Assembly (NCBI GenBank): GCA_026874595.1
Contig: CM049310.1
Location: 67,906,056 to 67,970,055 of the forward strand
Source: Sipunculus nudus
Taxonomy: Eukaryota; Annelida; Sipuncula; Golfingiida; Sipunculidae
Length of the DNA stretch: 64,000 nt
Reading direction: 5' to 3'
Program-made: the position numbers and the translations under genes
Notes under the pieces: model-generated
Seen by the model: the letters and a program-made list of their open reading frames with translations, nothing else
Databases searched by the model: none
Told to the model about the DNA's origin: nothing
Shown: positions 13,252 through 24,638 of the stretch, piece by piece
How positions within the stretch are numbered: position 1 is the first letter of the stretch
Layout of the letters: each line of letters begins with the position of its first letter

Positions 13252-14200
13252 TCATTCTTTTCCTTTACATGTGGTATTGAGTGTACATGGGAGTATGTAG
13301 GAGTTTGCCTGTCCATTCTTAACAAAGTTGACAGAATGCCTACAGTCAGCATCAGAACTACAGTTGCCATCCCTGACTACATCAGTGAATGACTTTGACA
13401 TACCGACAGTGGTAACATCAGGTGTTTGTTTTGGACCCTGCTCCTCCTCAGCTTGTGAGATCTGCCTGGCATTATCATTTTCAAGGAGCCCAATGCTGCA
13501 CAGTAACCTGCAGGGCAGCAACTAAATCTAAAGTTTGCTCAGATTATACCTCCATTAACTTCAGTCTTTGATCCAAGTTATTAACCAAATCTAGCAGTGC
13601 CATATGCTCCATCTGTTAAGAGGCAAATTTAGGAAGCCTATCAAGGTTACATGCTGCAAATTTTGGGAGATTTACATTCATACTATCAAACTGTATTATA
13701 TCACCAGCATCTGTCTCTCTGGATGTTCTGGTGGCTGAAGTCAACCTACTAGGTGGAGCTCTCAATACATCCACACCAGCTACTTTCCATACATAATTTT
13801 TGCATCTGTGATTTCATCTTGTCCATAGAACTTATATATAACACTACGAACATTATCAGATGTGGCCCTATGTATATAGTACTGAACATAAGACAGTACA
13901 TTGTTACAAATACAGTCACAGAGTACAGGTATATCATCATCAGTAATGTTACTGGTTCTATTCTTAGGTCTAACAGACTCTCTTTCATTATTATTTACAC
14001 CACCATTATCTGTTTCAGTTTGTTTTGGTTTCTTATAGATATTTGGTCACCTTACAGTGGCACACTCTTGACAGTACAAGTCATCATCTGGATGTACTTC
14101 GACACATCGTTTATGCTTTTTACAATGTGTATATATTCGCACCATTTAAGTACAGTTTTTGCAACAGCCTATCTAAAAAGTACCTGTTTGAGACAACCCC
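13252..14200 (-). pseudogene. LINE ORF1 with PHD-like zinc finger, broken
   Basis: Reading upstream of ORF2 on the minus strand gives a cysteine-rich stretch at about 14165-14045 (CCKNC, then HCKKHKRC, then DDDLYCQEC) with PHD-like spacing, as in ORF1 of CR1/L2-type LINEs. Next come a segment at 13990-13790 (DDIPVLCDCICNN, then SDNVRSVIYKFYGQDEIT) and a last segment, 13521-13252, that is Ser/Glu-rich and ends in CKGKE and a stop. Stops and frame changes separate the three. The role in LINEs is RNA binding and chaperone activity; here it is inferred from position and the zinc ligands. Confidence 0.65.
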
Positions 14201-14599
14201 TCATACTCAATCGGCTGGCCCATACACACCTTACTGGTGGTTCACTGAGTGCATTCAGACCAAAGAACAATGAAACTAGTGAGGGGTTACAAAATTTCAC
14301 CAATACCAAACCTTTACCTGTAGAAATAACACAAAACTGCAAATTTATGCCCTCAGGAATCAAAATTAAAATATTTGCCTCTGGAATCTGTTTACAGTTT
14401 ATGTGATCAATATCTCTGCCAAGTTATAAGGACAACATATACATTTAACCTTAGAAAAAACACCCAATTTGACAGACAGTTTGTTTTGGTTGCCAAGCAC
14501 ACAGTTAGGGGATCGTCTCAAACAATGTTTATAACTTTTACTTGACTACTCTTTGAGTATGAGTTTCACGATGTGGGTCCATCTCGACAGATTTCTCTA

Positions 14600-15050
14600 A
14601 ATGATTGTTGGGCTTTTATTTATGTGGATAAAAGCTAGCCACAAATTCCAGGAAAATAAAAACGCAGTTAAAATTTTGAATTCTCAGTATTATAAGCAAA
14701 ATCCACACATATTTTTACGTGATCAGAAGTCACCAAGCTACTTAATGGTGTTGGTGCAATAACTTAGCTGGAAAGTGATAGATTTTGATAAAACTCTGCA
14801 GTTATATTAACTGTTATAATATCTTCCCTAAATTTAATTCACGGCAAAATCCTCACATATTCAATGGGGTCACAGGTTACAAGCCTACTTTATGGTGTTG
14901 TTGCTATCAATTAGCAGGATTATAATGGATTTTCATGAAACTCAGTAGAAGTATTAACCAATACAAAATCTCACATAAGTTTTATTTCTGCCAAAATTTA
15001 TGCATATTAAATGAGGGCAGAGGTCACAAGAAATATGATGGGCATATTAT
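14600..15050 (+). repeat. Diverged tandem repeat, about 155 bp unit
   Basis: Two diverged units can be aligned: 'aagctacttaatggtgttgg' near 14735 and 'aagcctactttatggtgttg' near 14881, each followed by a 'gataaaactctgcag' / 'catgaaactcagtag' phrase. No coding potential was recognised. It sits just upstream of the LINE 5' side. Confidence 0.45.
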
Positions 15051-15192
15051 GCACCCCTGTGGTGCTCTTTGTTTTTCTGAATGCCCTGTACTGGCGAGCC
15101 CTGTTGTCCTCAGACTACTTGTTTTAATTTATTAGCATAAATGTAAAATCATGCATTACCTTAAATTTTGCCAACTCTGACTATGCATATCT

Positions 15193-16110
15193 TTAGCTCA
15201 GCTAAAGCCTTAGCAATAACCCTTTGTCCCTCTTCTGTCCGTCCAGTCGTCCATCTGTCCGTTAACTAGGCACAAATCGTAACCATATTATCTAGAAACT
15301 TCTAACTTAATATTAAGGTGAGCCTTGATTAATCTCCTTGCATTCCATAAAGTAGGTCAATGTGACTTATATTTTGCAAGTTATGCATGTTTTTAGCTCA
15401 GCTGACTGAAAGTCATCTGACCTATAACGATCACTATTTGTCCATTGTCCGTCATGCCGTCTGTCCATTAACAAGGCACAAACCGTAACTGTTAGACCTA
15501 GAAACTTCCTAGAAACTAACTGTACATCCAGGGAGGTCCATACAGAATCTCCTCGGAAACCTGAAATAAGGTCTCTGTTACTCATATCTTCTGAACTTTG
15601 GAGCTCCGAAGTACCCCCCCGAATAATGGAAAATTTGATACAAAAACTCCAGTATCTGAATAACTAATGCATTGATTGCCATGATTCTTTGCATGGATAT
15701 TGATCATGGAGTGTTTCATCAGTTCCTGCAGACTGGTGGCACCACCTGATTTTTTCGAATTTTTACACATTTTGTTCAATTTTTGGGATCTTCAAATGAA
15801 GCCGTTAACAAGGCACAAACCATAACCATTGGACCTTGAATCCCCTATCTTCACATCCATGCAGGTCCATTAATCATCTCCTTGGAAACCTGAAATTAGG
15901 TCTCTGTTGCTCATTTCCTCTGAATCATTTGCTCATAAGTACCCCAAGAATAATAAACATTTGACACAAAAGCTCCAGTATCTAATAAATGATGCATTAA
16001 TCACCATGATTCTTTGCATGTATATGATCATATGGAGTGTTTCATCAGTTTCTGCAGACTGGTGGTGGCAGCTGTTTTTTTTCAATTTTTATTCGCTTGC
16101 TTTAGCAGAA
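15193..16110 (+). repeat. R2-family hairpin element
   Basis: Two R2 heads occur, at 15193 (diverged) and 15394 (AGCTCAGCTGACTGAAAGTC with its opposite arm). Each is followed by GTCC-rich DNA and GTTAAC or ATTAAC plus 'aaggcacaaa'. The body phrases 'tgaaataaggtctctgttac', 'ttgatacaaaaactccagta' and 'atcagttcctgcagactggt' recur at about 340-bp intervals in other copies. It is non-coding. Confidence 0.7.
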
Positions 16111-16304
16111 AGTGATATAAAGTTATCAGTCCTTTCTGTCTACTGTCTGTCTATCAGTATATATCTCATATGCAACACAGAATCTCAAAAACCTGTACTG
16201 GGTAGCCCATGGCTGTCATGTCAGAGTATAAGTTTGGCAATCATATATATAGTGTTATCACCAAATAGCAGGATCATTTTCTCTGAGCTGTTCAAATGCT
16301 TATA

Positions 16305-17200
16305 CAGTGAAGTCTCTTTTTAATAAACATGTTTTTTTCCATGGGAATTTGTTACTTAAATCAAATTTCCATTGTAATGAATTTTCACCTGGCTTGAATC
16401 ACTGGGGACACCTGAACACTTGTCTGCTGCACTCAGGATATCAGAGACTACTGATTTTCCCGCTGCCTGCTTTGACCTTTTATGATGACACTTAAACACC
16501 AGGTGGTGCACATGTGCCTGTCTGCTGAAAAAAACTGCTGATGTGACTACCAGCCAACCAAATGCAAGTCAACAAACACTCTACAGGCATCAGGTTCTGC
16601 CCAGAATCCATGTGTGGGGCAATTCTCTCTGAGCCTGTGGCCTGTTTAGACGGACGCTGGGGCGATGAGCTGTCACTCAACACGAAATGAACAACATTGG
16701 CTTCGTGTATTCCTCGCTTGGCTGGTAAACCATTTTGTCTTCCAGCGCGGGGTCTCATCTGGTTGGAACAAAATACAGTGCTCCCCTCTGGTGTAGAGAT
16801 TCAGGATACAAGGCCATAACAAACAGTGCTTACGATGTATAGGTAGTTGGCCTATGGGTAAAGCGCTGTGTAAAGAGCCTAGGGTGTGCTCTACCGAGAC
16901 AGGGAGTAAACAGCGGTGACATAACCACTTGACTATGGCCTTGATGTGAAAACCTGCCCTGTCATGTATTTATTAGCCGGTCAGTGTTGGCTGGGTTTAG
17001 ACAAAGAACAAACGCCTGGCAAACTTGGACCAGACTGCTGCCACTCCAGTTTGTTTTAACAATTCCGACTATAGGGGCAAGGTTCATTTTGTTTCCTGCA
17101 AGTCCGTTCAGATCCAGAACAAGTTTTTTGTTATATCGAACTTTCACTCATCTGTTCCCTAGAGATTTGTCCATAACTCGAGTTATAAGAGACTTCACTG
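16305..17200. mobile_element. pogo/Tigger-like non-autonomous transposon
   Basis: Perfect 14-bp inverted ends, CAGTGAAGTCTCTT at 16305 and its complement ending at 17200, are flanked on both sides by TATA. This gives the TA target duplication of the Tc1/mariner-pogo superfamily, and CAGT starts are typical of Tigger elements. The 896-bp interior has no recognisable transposase. A segment near 16450-16560 ('ttttcccgctgcctgctttg') is also found at about 59330-59420, probably a fragment of the same family. Confidence 0.75.
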
Positions 17201-17587
17201 TATATAAAAAGCAATAATAGATATAAATTATAAGTATATTTTGCATTTGCTGAAATTTCACAAATTCAGCTGAGCACCGTGACTCATGCAATGAAAATAT
17301 TTATTAGTAACATTTAAAAGCAAAAAAAATGGTAATGTACACTTTTTCAACAAGGTTAATAAATATCTACCATACACCTTATTAAAAAAATTATTTTAAA
17401 ATATGAGAAATCAGTCTATATTTTACAAAATATCATACCCATTTATTGCAATCAAGGTCATTGGTCACATTGTCATGTAAAGCAACCTCAATTGACAGCG
17501 GCTGATTGGATGGTGTCATGTAAACACTGAAAAATAAACAGCAATTGAGACCTATTCATGCAGAACAGCGTAATGCTTAAACATAAT

Positions 17588-18840
17588 TGTATCCCAAACA
17601 AAGTTGGAATACTATTGTTTCATGAACGTCCCGCCCCCTGCCGCCGCCACCGCTGCCGCACAAAATAATCTTGTGAGCCGGATAACTCAAAAAATATTTC
17701 ATTGATCCTTATCAAACTTTAAATGTGTATAGATATAGGTAAGAGGACAAAGCCTATTTAAAATGGGGTCATGACCTTTGCTAGGAGAGTGACCTTGACC
17801 TTGAATAGGTCCATTTTTGCTGAAAATAACACAAATTTCTTAAATATCTAAAAAAATTTTGCATGGATTGGTCCAAAAATCAAAGGTCAAGGTCACAGGA
17901 CTCGCATCATTAAAGATATTGTGGACGCATTTTAAGCCAAAATTTTCATCCCAGATCTTCCATCTTTAGCATATAGCTCACCTGCCGATAGTGGATGATC
18001 CATATCAGTTTTGGGGTAACAAGGTCAAAGGTCAAGACCACAGAAGCCATCTGTCAAAAATTAGGTTTTGAATGATAATTCCAGGTTTAATTGATGTATG
18101 GATTTCAAACTTGACTTATATATGTCTCATTGAAAAAGCAAGACCCCAATTGATTTTGGGGTCACAAGGTCATAGGTCAAGGTCACAGTACATATCTTTA
18201 AAAAGATTGTTGATGCATTTTCACCCAAACCTTTCATCTCAGACCTTTCATCTTGCACATATAGGGCACCTACCAATAGAAGAAGATCCATATAAATTTT
18301 GGGTTTACAGGGTCATAGGTGAAGGTCAACAGGAGCCATCTGTCCACAAATTGATTTCCTGATGGTAACTCCAGCTTGGATTGATATGTGTTTTTCAAAC
18401 GTGACTTATATATGGCCCATCAATAAAGCAAGAATCCTATTGATTTTGGGGTCATGAGGTCAAAGGCCAAGGTCACAAGTCCCACATCTTTAAAAGATTG
18501 TGGATGCATTTAAACAATACTTTTCATCCTGAGCCTTCCCTCTTGCAAATAAAGTTCACCTGCCAATGGGCGAAGATTCCTATCAATTTTTGGGTCACAA
18601 GGTCAAAGGTCAGTGTGACAGGAGCCATCTGTTCTCACATCTTTGGAAACAGAACTTTGGTCAACCCCATAATTTTGAAGTACTGCATCTGTTCCCTTCA
18701 AAGTTGACACAACAAACTCCACCAAACTGTTAGACAAGTTCAAACATATGTGACCTTGGCCCTGTCATGTGTCAGTTTATACTTCAGAAGAAGGGTGCCT
18801 ATTTAAGAAGTGGTATGCTTTATATGTCTGGGGATACTAT
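17588..18840 (+). repeat. R3-family hairpin element
   Basis: The head is a hairpin, GTATCCCAA facing TTGGAATAC (17589-17612), and the tail carries GGGATAC at 18831-18837, the complement of the head arm. The interior is a tandem of roughly 290-bp units, each with 'gacttatatatg', 'gattttggggtca' and AAGGTCA-rich phrases. Two units contain a perfect AGGTCA-A-AGGTCA (18022-18034 and 18600-18612). A second copy at 23941 is split by a transposon. It is non-coding. Confidence 0.7.
18022..18034 (+). promoter_or_regulatory. Repeat-borne DR1 nuclear-receptor-type site
   Basis: A perfect AGGTCA-A-AGGTCA, the direct-repeat-1 site bound by RXR, HNF4 and COUP-type receptors in animals. Identical sites occur at 18600-18612 and 24601-24613 in other R3 units. 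Whether any of them is bound is unknown. Confidence 0.4.
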
Positions 18841-19013
18841 GGCATCTCCAATGCCAGAAATTTCTAGTTTCATTTTGTATTAATATAAATACAAACGTGA
18901 TTTGAAATAATGACACAGCATTATGACCATGGATCACTTATTGTATCCGCCAAAACTTTGCAAAACTAAAATTTTGCGTGTTTATTCATCTTAGATAGCT
19001 TTCTTGATGTTTT

Positions 19014-19509
19014 AGCTCAGCTGACTATAAGGCATCTGAGCTATAGTCGTGGTCCATTGTCAGTCGTCCGTCCGTCTGTCCGTCTGTCCATCCCTCCGTC
19101 CGTAGATGTGGCACATTTTGAAACTGTAAGACCTAAGAATCCAAAATTCGGCATAATGTTAGATGTCCCCAAGATCTCCTACCAAGCCGAAAACTGGGTC
19201 TTTGGACTTCGTCCTTTGAGAAATTAAGGAAAAACCTCAATTTTTTATTAAAAACCTATCTTCACACTTCAGGACTGCCTAATATCAAAACCACTCATCT
19301 GTTTTTCCTCATATTTACCATAAATATTCCCCTATATAGTTCCTATGTACATACCAGAAATTGTGTCTGTATTATATAATTTAAAAAAGTTATGGGTCCA
19401 AACATAATGCATTTTGTAAAAAATCAGGAAAGATATTTGATCACTTAACACAAAAAATGTTAAAGCTATGGACTTTTTTCCCAGTAATATAACTAATCAA
19501 AATTAAATT
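19014..19509 (+). repeat. R1-family 5' fragment
   Basis: Full R1 head hairpin (19014-19042), then 'gtggtccattg', a run of GTCCGTC, 'aaactgtaagacctaagaatc' and the usual R1 body up to 'cccagtaatataac'. It is cut off at about 19509 by the LTR-like segment. Confidence 0.7.
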
Positions 19510-20295
19510 CACACCACACACGCAGCGGACATATATTCCTGAGTTCTTTCACACTGAAAAGTCCAAAATACCACTCGTTGTCTGAACTGAAGAACAAGTT
19601 TTATTCCGGTAACATCCAACATTTGGCCACCGTCATCGTTGACTGGCTCCAATCTCACAATAACAACGTCCTCAGCAAATACAAATCAAGTAAATCTTCT
19701 TACGCCCTGATCGGCTACAACTATCTATATTCTCTCCAGGACTAATACTGTCCTTGCGGAATTTATAACACACCCCGCTCGGTGTTCAACTAATCCATCA
19801 CCAGTTGACGCTAGCTCCCAAATTCATTCACCTCTACTTTCTTGACGGACCTTGACACCGCCCTATTTATACCTGGGTAACCGAAACTTCTAGAAGTCTC
19901 TAGAATAATCAAGTCGTTTCTGGTCAAGACTAGCACCTACAGGATTTTCTAGAATTTACCTATTGGAAATTACACATTACCTGAAATCTCTAGAACCTTC
20001 TGTCATCTAATTATAATAAGTCCATTTACTTACATAATAAACAATAAATATATACTATTGAATAATCCACCAGCGTCATTGGCACGGATGTAAACTAATA
20101 GGATGACAACAACAGCTGACAACTTTACCATATACCATCAACTCTGTCTTTTCAACTACCTCTTATGGTCTGATATTCCAATATAATATAAACTGACCTG
20201 TTAATGCACCACATAAATTATGTTTTCCCTAACTTATTCCATTATCTTATGAAATTCCGTTTGACATACACTAGGTGGGTAGCACATTTGTGTCA
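19510..20295 (-). mobile_element. Solo-LTR-like segment
   Basis: On the minus strand this segment has a TATA box in 'ggtataaatagggcgg' (19864-19871) and, about 260 bp downstream, an AATAAA signal (19600-19605). That spacing is usual for promoter and polyadenylation site in a retroelement LTR. It interrupts an R1 element on its left side. Edges are approximate: no clear target duplication or TG...CA pair could be fixed. No retroelement gene adjoins it, so it would be a solo LTR. Confidence 0.4.
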
Positions 20296-20339
20296 CTAGT
20301 GTTATGCAGTTTGCAAGAGTCCAGCTCCCCAGCTTCAGC

Positions 20340-20990
20340 TCTCAGTTCCTAAATTTTGGCATACAATAAGATGTCTCCAAAATCCCCTACCATGCCAAGG
20401 ATTTGGTCACTAGGACTTAATACCTTTGAGATATTAATGAAAAACTTCATTTTTCTATTAAAAACCCACTGTTACACTTCAAGACTGCCTAATATCAAAA
20501 CCACTGATCTGACTTTAATCATATATAATATACAGTTTGTTTTTGAGTTTGTTTTTAAGGCCGCGGCGATAAAAACAGGATTTACGGTACATTTTTTCTA
20601 TACATTCTCTATGCACATGCCAGAAATGATGTCAGTATTGCGTAACTGTTTTAAGTTATGGGCCCAAACATTGTAAAAACATTTGTAAAAAATCAAGAAA
20701 TATTTCCTCCCTTAACAAGAGGATTGCTGAAGCTAGAGATTTTTTGTCAGGAATGTAACATTATTTTATCAAGATTCAATTGAATACCCAAAATTAGTTC
20801 TGAATTTTACAATTAGTATAAATATAAAATTAGTACCTTAAATTTTGCCAAAATTTGACCATGGCACGTTTGTTTCCTGTGAGCACTGTTGATATAATTT
20901 TCATATCATGCACACATAAGGATTTCAGCTTTTTGGTTTAGAAAGCTGAAAGAAATTGGCCAAAAATTGTAGCTTTTATTAATGTTTTTA
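20340..20990 (+). repeat. R1-family internal fragment
   Basis: It starts mid-element with 'aaattttggcatacaataag', then the R1 phrases 'gatgtctccaaaatcccct', 'aagactgcctaatatcaaaa' and 'gagcactgttgatataattt'. It lacks both the hairpin head and the TCAGCTGAGC tail. It is non-coding. Confidence 0.6.
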
Positions 20991-21218
20991 TGAGACCATG
21001 TCAGACCTTAGCTCTCCCCAGCCCCTCTTGAGTCACCTGTATGTTGACCTAGTTGACCTTTCATCAAATTATGCATGCTTTAGGCCAGGCATACTTTGGG
21101 GCAGCCAGGCAGCTTATGGCCAACCACAGTTGATCCAGATGTCCAACCCAACTCATCCAGTAGTTTTAACTAACAACATAACAATAAACAATAAATTAAT
21201 AAATTTTTATTGGTTTAT

Positions 21219-23612
21219 AGCTCAGCTGACTGAAAGTCATCTGAGCTATAGCGATCACTCTTTGTCCGTCGTCCGTCTGTCCGTCTGTCCATCCGTTAAC
21301 CAGGCACAAATCGTAACCGCTGGACCTAGAACCTTGTAACTTGGGGTTCTGAGAGGTCCATAAAAAAATCTCCTTGGAAACCAGAAATTAGGTCTCTGTT
21401 ACCCATATCCTTCGAGCTATGTGGCCCCAAAGTACCCCCCAGAAAAGTCAAAAATTTCATACAAAAACTTCAATATCTCATTAACTACTTGACTGATGGT
21501 CATGATTTTTGGCATACATATTGATCATGAGATGTTACATCACTTCCTGCAGACTGGTGGCGCCACCTCTATTTTTCGATTTTTTACGAATTTTTTTCTC
21601 TATTTTTGAGACCTTTAAAAATGTGAACATCTGTTAACAGGGCACAAATCATAAAAACTGGACCAAGAATCTTCATTCTTGACACACAGGGAGACCCATG
21701 AAAAGTCTCCATGGAAACTTGAAATTAGGTCTGTGTTACCCATATTCTTTAAGCTGTATGGGTCCAAAATACCCCCCCCCCCCCCCAGAATAATGGAAAA
21801 TTTGATACAAAAACTGCAGTATTTCAATAACTACAACACTGATGGTCATGATTTTCGGCATACATATTGATCATGAGCTGTTCCATCAGTTTCTGCAGAC
21901 TGGGTGTGCCACCTCAATTTTTTTTTCAAATTTTTACGAATTTTTTTCTTTTTTTTGAGACCTTTAAAGATGTGGTTATCTGTCAACAGGGTACAAATCG
22001 CAACAACTGGACCTAGAATCTTCATTCTTGTCATGCAAGGAGGCCCATGAAAGGTGCCTGTGGAAACTTGAAATTAGGTCTCTGTTACCCATATCCTTCA
22101 AGCTATAGGACTCCGAAGTATCCCTCAGAATAATGGACAATTTGATACAAAAACTGAAGTATCTGAACAACTAATGCAGAGATCACCATGATTTTTTGCA
22201 TGGATATTGACCATTAAGTGTTTTTATTAGTTTCTGCAGACTGGTGGAGCCACCTGTATTTTTGTATCCACCAAAATGAAGTTTTGCGGATACTATGTTT
22301 TTGACCGAGTTCCGCGGCGGCGTTCGTTTCCAGAGAGCTCCTCGAAGACTAATGGACCGATTTTTCCCAAACTTACACATATTATCGGGTCACATGTGAA
22401 CTGGTGCCTAACCAATTTGCATTGACCTCTGACCTTTCCTCTCTATCCAGTGTCCATTTGTGGGTCTGTTTCCACTCATAATCCCTCATATCTCGGGAAC
22501 CGTTTGATCGATCAGGAAATAAAATTGATACAAATGTAGCCCTTGGATTGCTTTATAACATACACAAAAAATGGTGGCGCCACCTGTAACCATGTTTGCA
22601 CAGTGTCCATCTGTTCATCTGCCTTGGGTTAAAATCACTCATATCTCTGCAGTGAATTGACTAATTCACCTGAAATTCGTCATGTGTATACATCCAGAAT
22701 AGCTTTCTTGATTTTATGACAGGTGGCGCCACCTACGTTCACGTTCACGCTGATGACATCCAAGCTTATATCTCGGGAACCGTTTGACCGATCAGGAAAT
22801 AAAATTTATACAAATGTAGCCCTTTGATAGCTCTGTAACATACACAAAAAATGGTGGCGCCACCTGTAACAATGTTTGCACAGCGTCTGTCTGTTAGTCT
22901 GCCGTGGCCTAAAATTACTCATTTCTCTGTAGTGGTTCGACATAACTGCCTAAAATTTTGCAGGTTTATACATCGTGGACAGCTTTCTTGATTTTATGAC
23001 AGGTGGCGCCACCTACATTCTAGTTAACGCTGGACACATCCAAGCTCATATCTCAGGAACCATTTGACCGATTGGGCCAAAATTGTGCATGTGTTTAGAT
23101 CTCACATAGGTCTTTATCATACACAAAACTGGAGGGGTTACCTGCAAAGATTTTTGCACAGTGTTTGTCTGTTTGTCTGCCATGGGCAAAAATCGCTCAT
23201 ATACATGTAGTGGTTTGACTTTTCTGCCTAAAATTTTGCAGGTGTATACAACTTGGACAGCTTTCTGGATTTGTGGTAGGTGGCACAACCTACATACACA
23301 TTTAGGCTGCAGACATCCATGCTAATATGCAACATACCTCACTCTATTTCCCCTCGCCACTCAATCCATGCCTCACTATCCGATTTTGGCAGATACATGT
23401 AGTCACTTGTCGGTTACCCGTATTCTAGTTTTAAAAGTTTACACATTTTTCTCTATTTTTGAGATATATAAATACAGACTTAATCTTGGCCTGTTGGTTA
23501 ATCTGTTTGATGCTTCAGTTGAATGGGTATATACTACCATTCTGATGATAAAATTTCCTTTTGCGAATCTCTTCCCAGTCAGCTGAGCGTCATGACCCAT
23601 GGGTCACTTGTT
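21219..23612 (+). repeat. Composite R2 + R7 hairpin element
   Basis: It opens with the R2 hairpin (AGCTCAGCTGACTGAAAGTC) and closes with TCAGCTGAGC at 23579-23588 plus 'gacccatgggtcacttgtt'. Inside are three R2 units (a 'ttaac.ggcacaaatc'-type start at about 21299, 21631 and 21984). A second hairpin head, GTATCC facing GGATAC at 22264-22293, follows with R7 tandem units of about 280 bp ('ctcatatctcgggaaccgtt' near 22486, 22770 and 23045). The palindrome GGTGGCGCCACC recurs in both halves. It is non-coding. Confidence 0.7.
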
Positions 23613-23940
23613 AATAACAAGTTAAAGAAAAATAGAAAAGGAATTTGTTAGTTGATAATAACAGGAAATTAACTTGCAGTTACTGATGATATAAGAATCT
23701 TGTATCGATTGATAGAATGTCTCGTATTCCAAATAACACCATGCAGTCACCTATGGTATTTTTCAGTTCAATTTTAATGATAAAAAAAATAATCATATTA
23801 TTCATTACTAATCATTAGGGATCATATGAAGGAAATTAATGATAGACAAAGATGCAGTTGATAATATTAATCTAGATTCCTACTGTGTCAAGTGTGTACA
23901 ATGATGTAAAATTAGTCCAAAATGAATGTTTTACATTTAT
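23613..23940. other. AT-rich spacer, nothing recognised
   Basis: The stretch between two repeat elements shows no open frame, inverted repeat or tandem structure that I could support. Confidence 0.4.
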
Positions 23941-24638
23941 TGTATCCCAAGACAAAGTCGGGATACTAAGGTTTAACGACGGTCCCCCCCGCCGCCGCCG
24001 CAGAAAAACCTTGTGAGCGGGATAACTCAAAAAATATTTCACTGATCTTTATCAAACTTTACATTTGTATAGATATAGGTAAGGGGAAGAAGCCTATTTA
24101 AAATGGGGTCATGACCTATGCTAGGAGAGTGACCTTGACCTTGAATAGGTCCATTTTTGCTGAAAATAACACAAATTCTTAAATATCTCAAGTAAGCTTG
24201 CGTGGACTGGTCCAAAAATCAAGGTGACCGAAGATCTTGGATAGCCTTGTGATATACCGGAAACTGGTGGCACCACCTATTATCCTTTTCTTGTTTTTAC
24301 GCCTTTTAATACCCCCATAATTGCCACTTGACAGTACTATAAGCATTATAAGTCAAAAACTAATGGACAGGTTTCTTTCATATTATGCACATGTAGAGAG
24401 ATGGGTTATGGGATGAGGTCTGTTTACATTTGGGTCATGACCTATACCATGAGAGTGGCCTTGACCTTTAATGTGTCAATATTTGGTGATAATCACACAC
24501 CTCTTATGATATCTCCAGTGTTGATAGCCATATGGATTTCAAACGTGACTTATGTATGGCCCACTACTAAAGTAAGAACCCTATAGGTTCTAGGGTCATG
24601 AGGTCAAAGGTCAATGTCACTGGACTCGCATCTTAAAA
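23941..24638 (+). repeat. R3-family element, left part
   Basis: The head hairpin GTATCCC/GGGATAC (23942-23966) is followed by a C/G-rich GCCGCCGCCG tract and the R3 body seen at 17588 ('gagcgggataactcaaaaaa', 'gagtgaccttgaccttgaat'). It contains a perfect AGGTCA-A-AGGTCA at 24601-24613. The copy is broken at TTAAAA (24633-24638) by the transposon that follows and resumes at 26534. Confidence 0.75.

Larger units (their letters stand above)
9840..14450 (-). mobile_element. Decayed non-LTR retrotransposon (LINE)
   Basis: Read on the minus strand, the element runs from a zinc-finger ORF1 (about 14170-13252) to an ORF2 with an apurinic-type endonuclease (from about 12972) and a reverse transcriptase (11527-10757), then a C-terminal region ending at 9942. 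The 3' side closes with TTTGTTTGTTTG-type repeats near 9896-9910. ORF order and domain content match the Jockey/CR1/L2 group of LINEs; I cannot assign the clade. Frameshifts and stops (for example near 12628 and 12815) show it cannot move by itself. It lies inside the first large SRA-gene intron, antisense to that gene. No target-site duplication was recognised. Confidence 0.9.

Noticed and set aside
13753-14406. 217-codon plus-strand frame
   Set aside because: It is antisense to the LINE ORF1, whose zinc-finger and other motifs are on the minus strand; the plus-strand product resembles nothing.
16832-16910. Possible second tRNA-derived SINE head ('gtagttggcctatgggtaaagc')
   Set aside because: An A-box-like phrase is present, but the B box is too degraded and no tail is visible.
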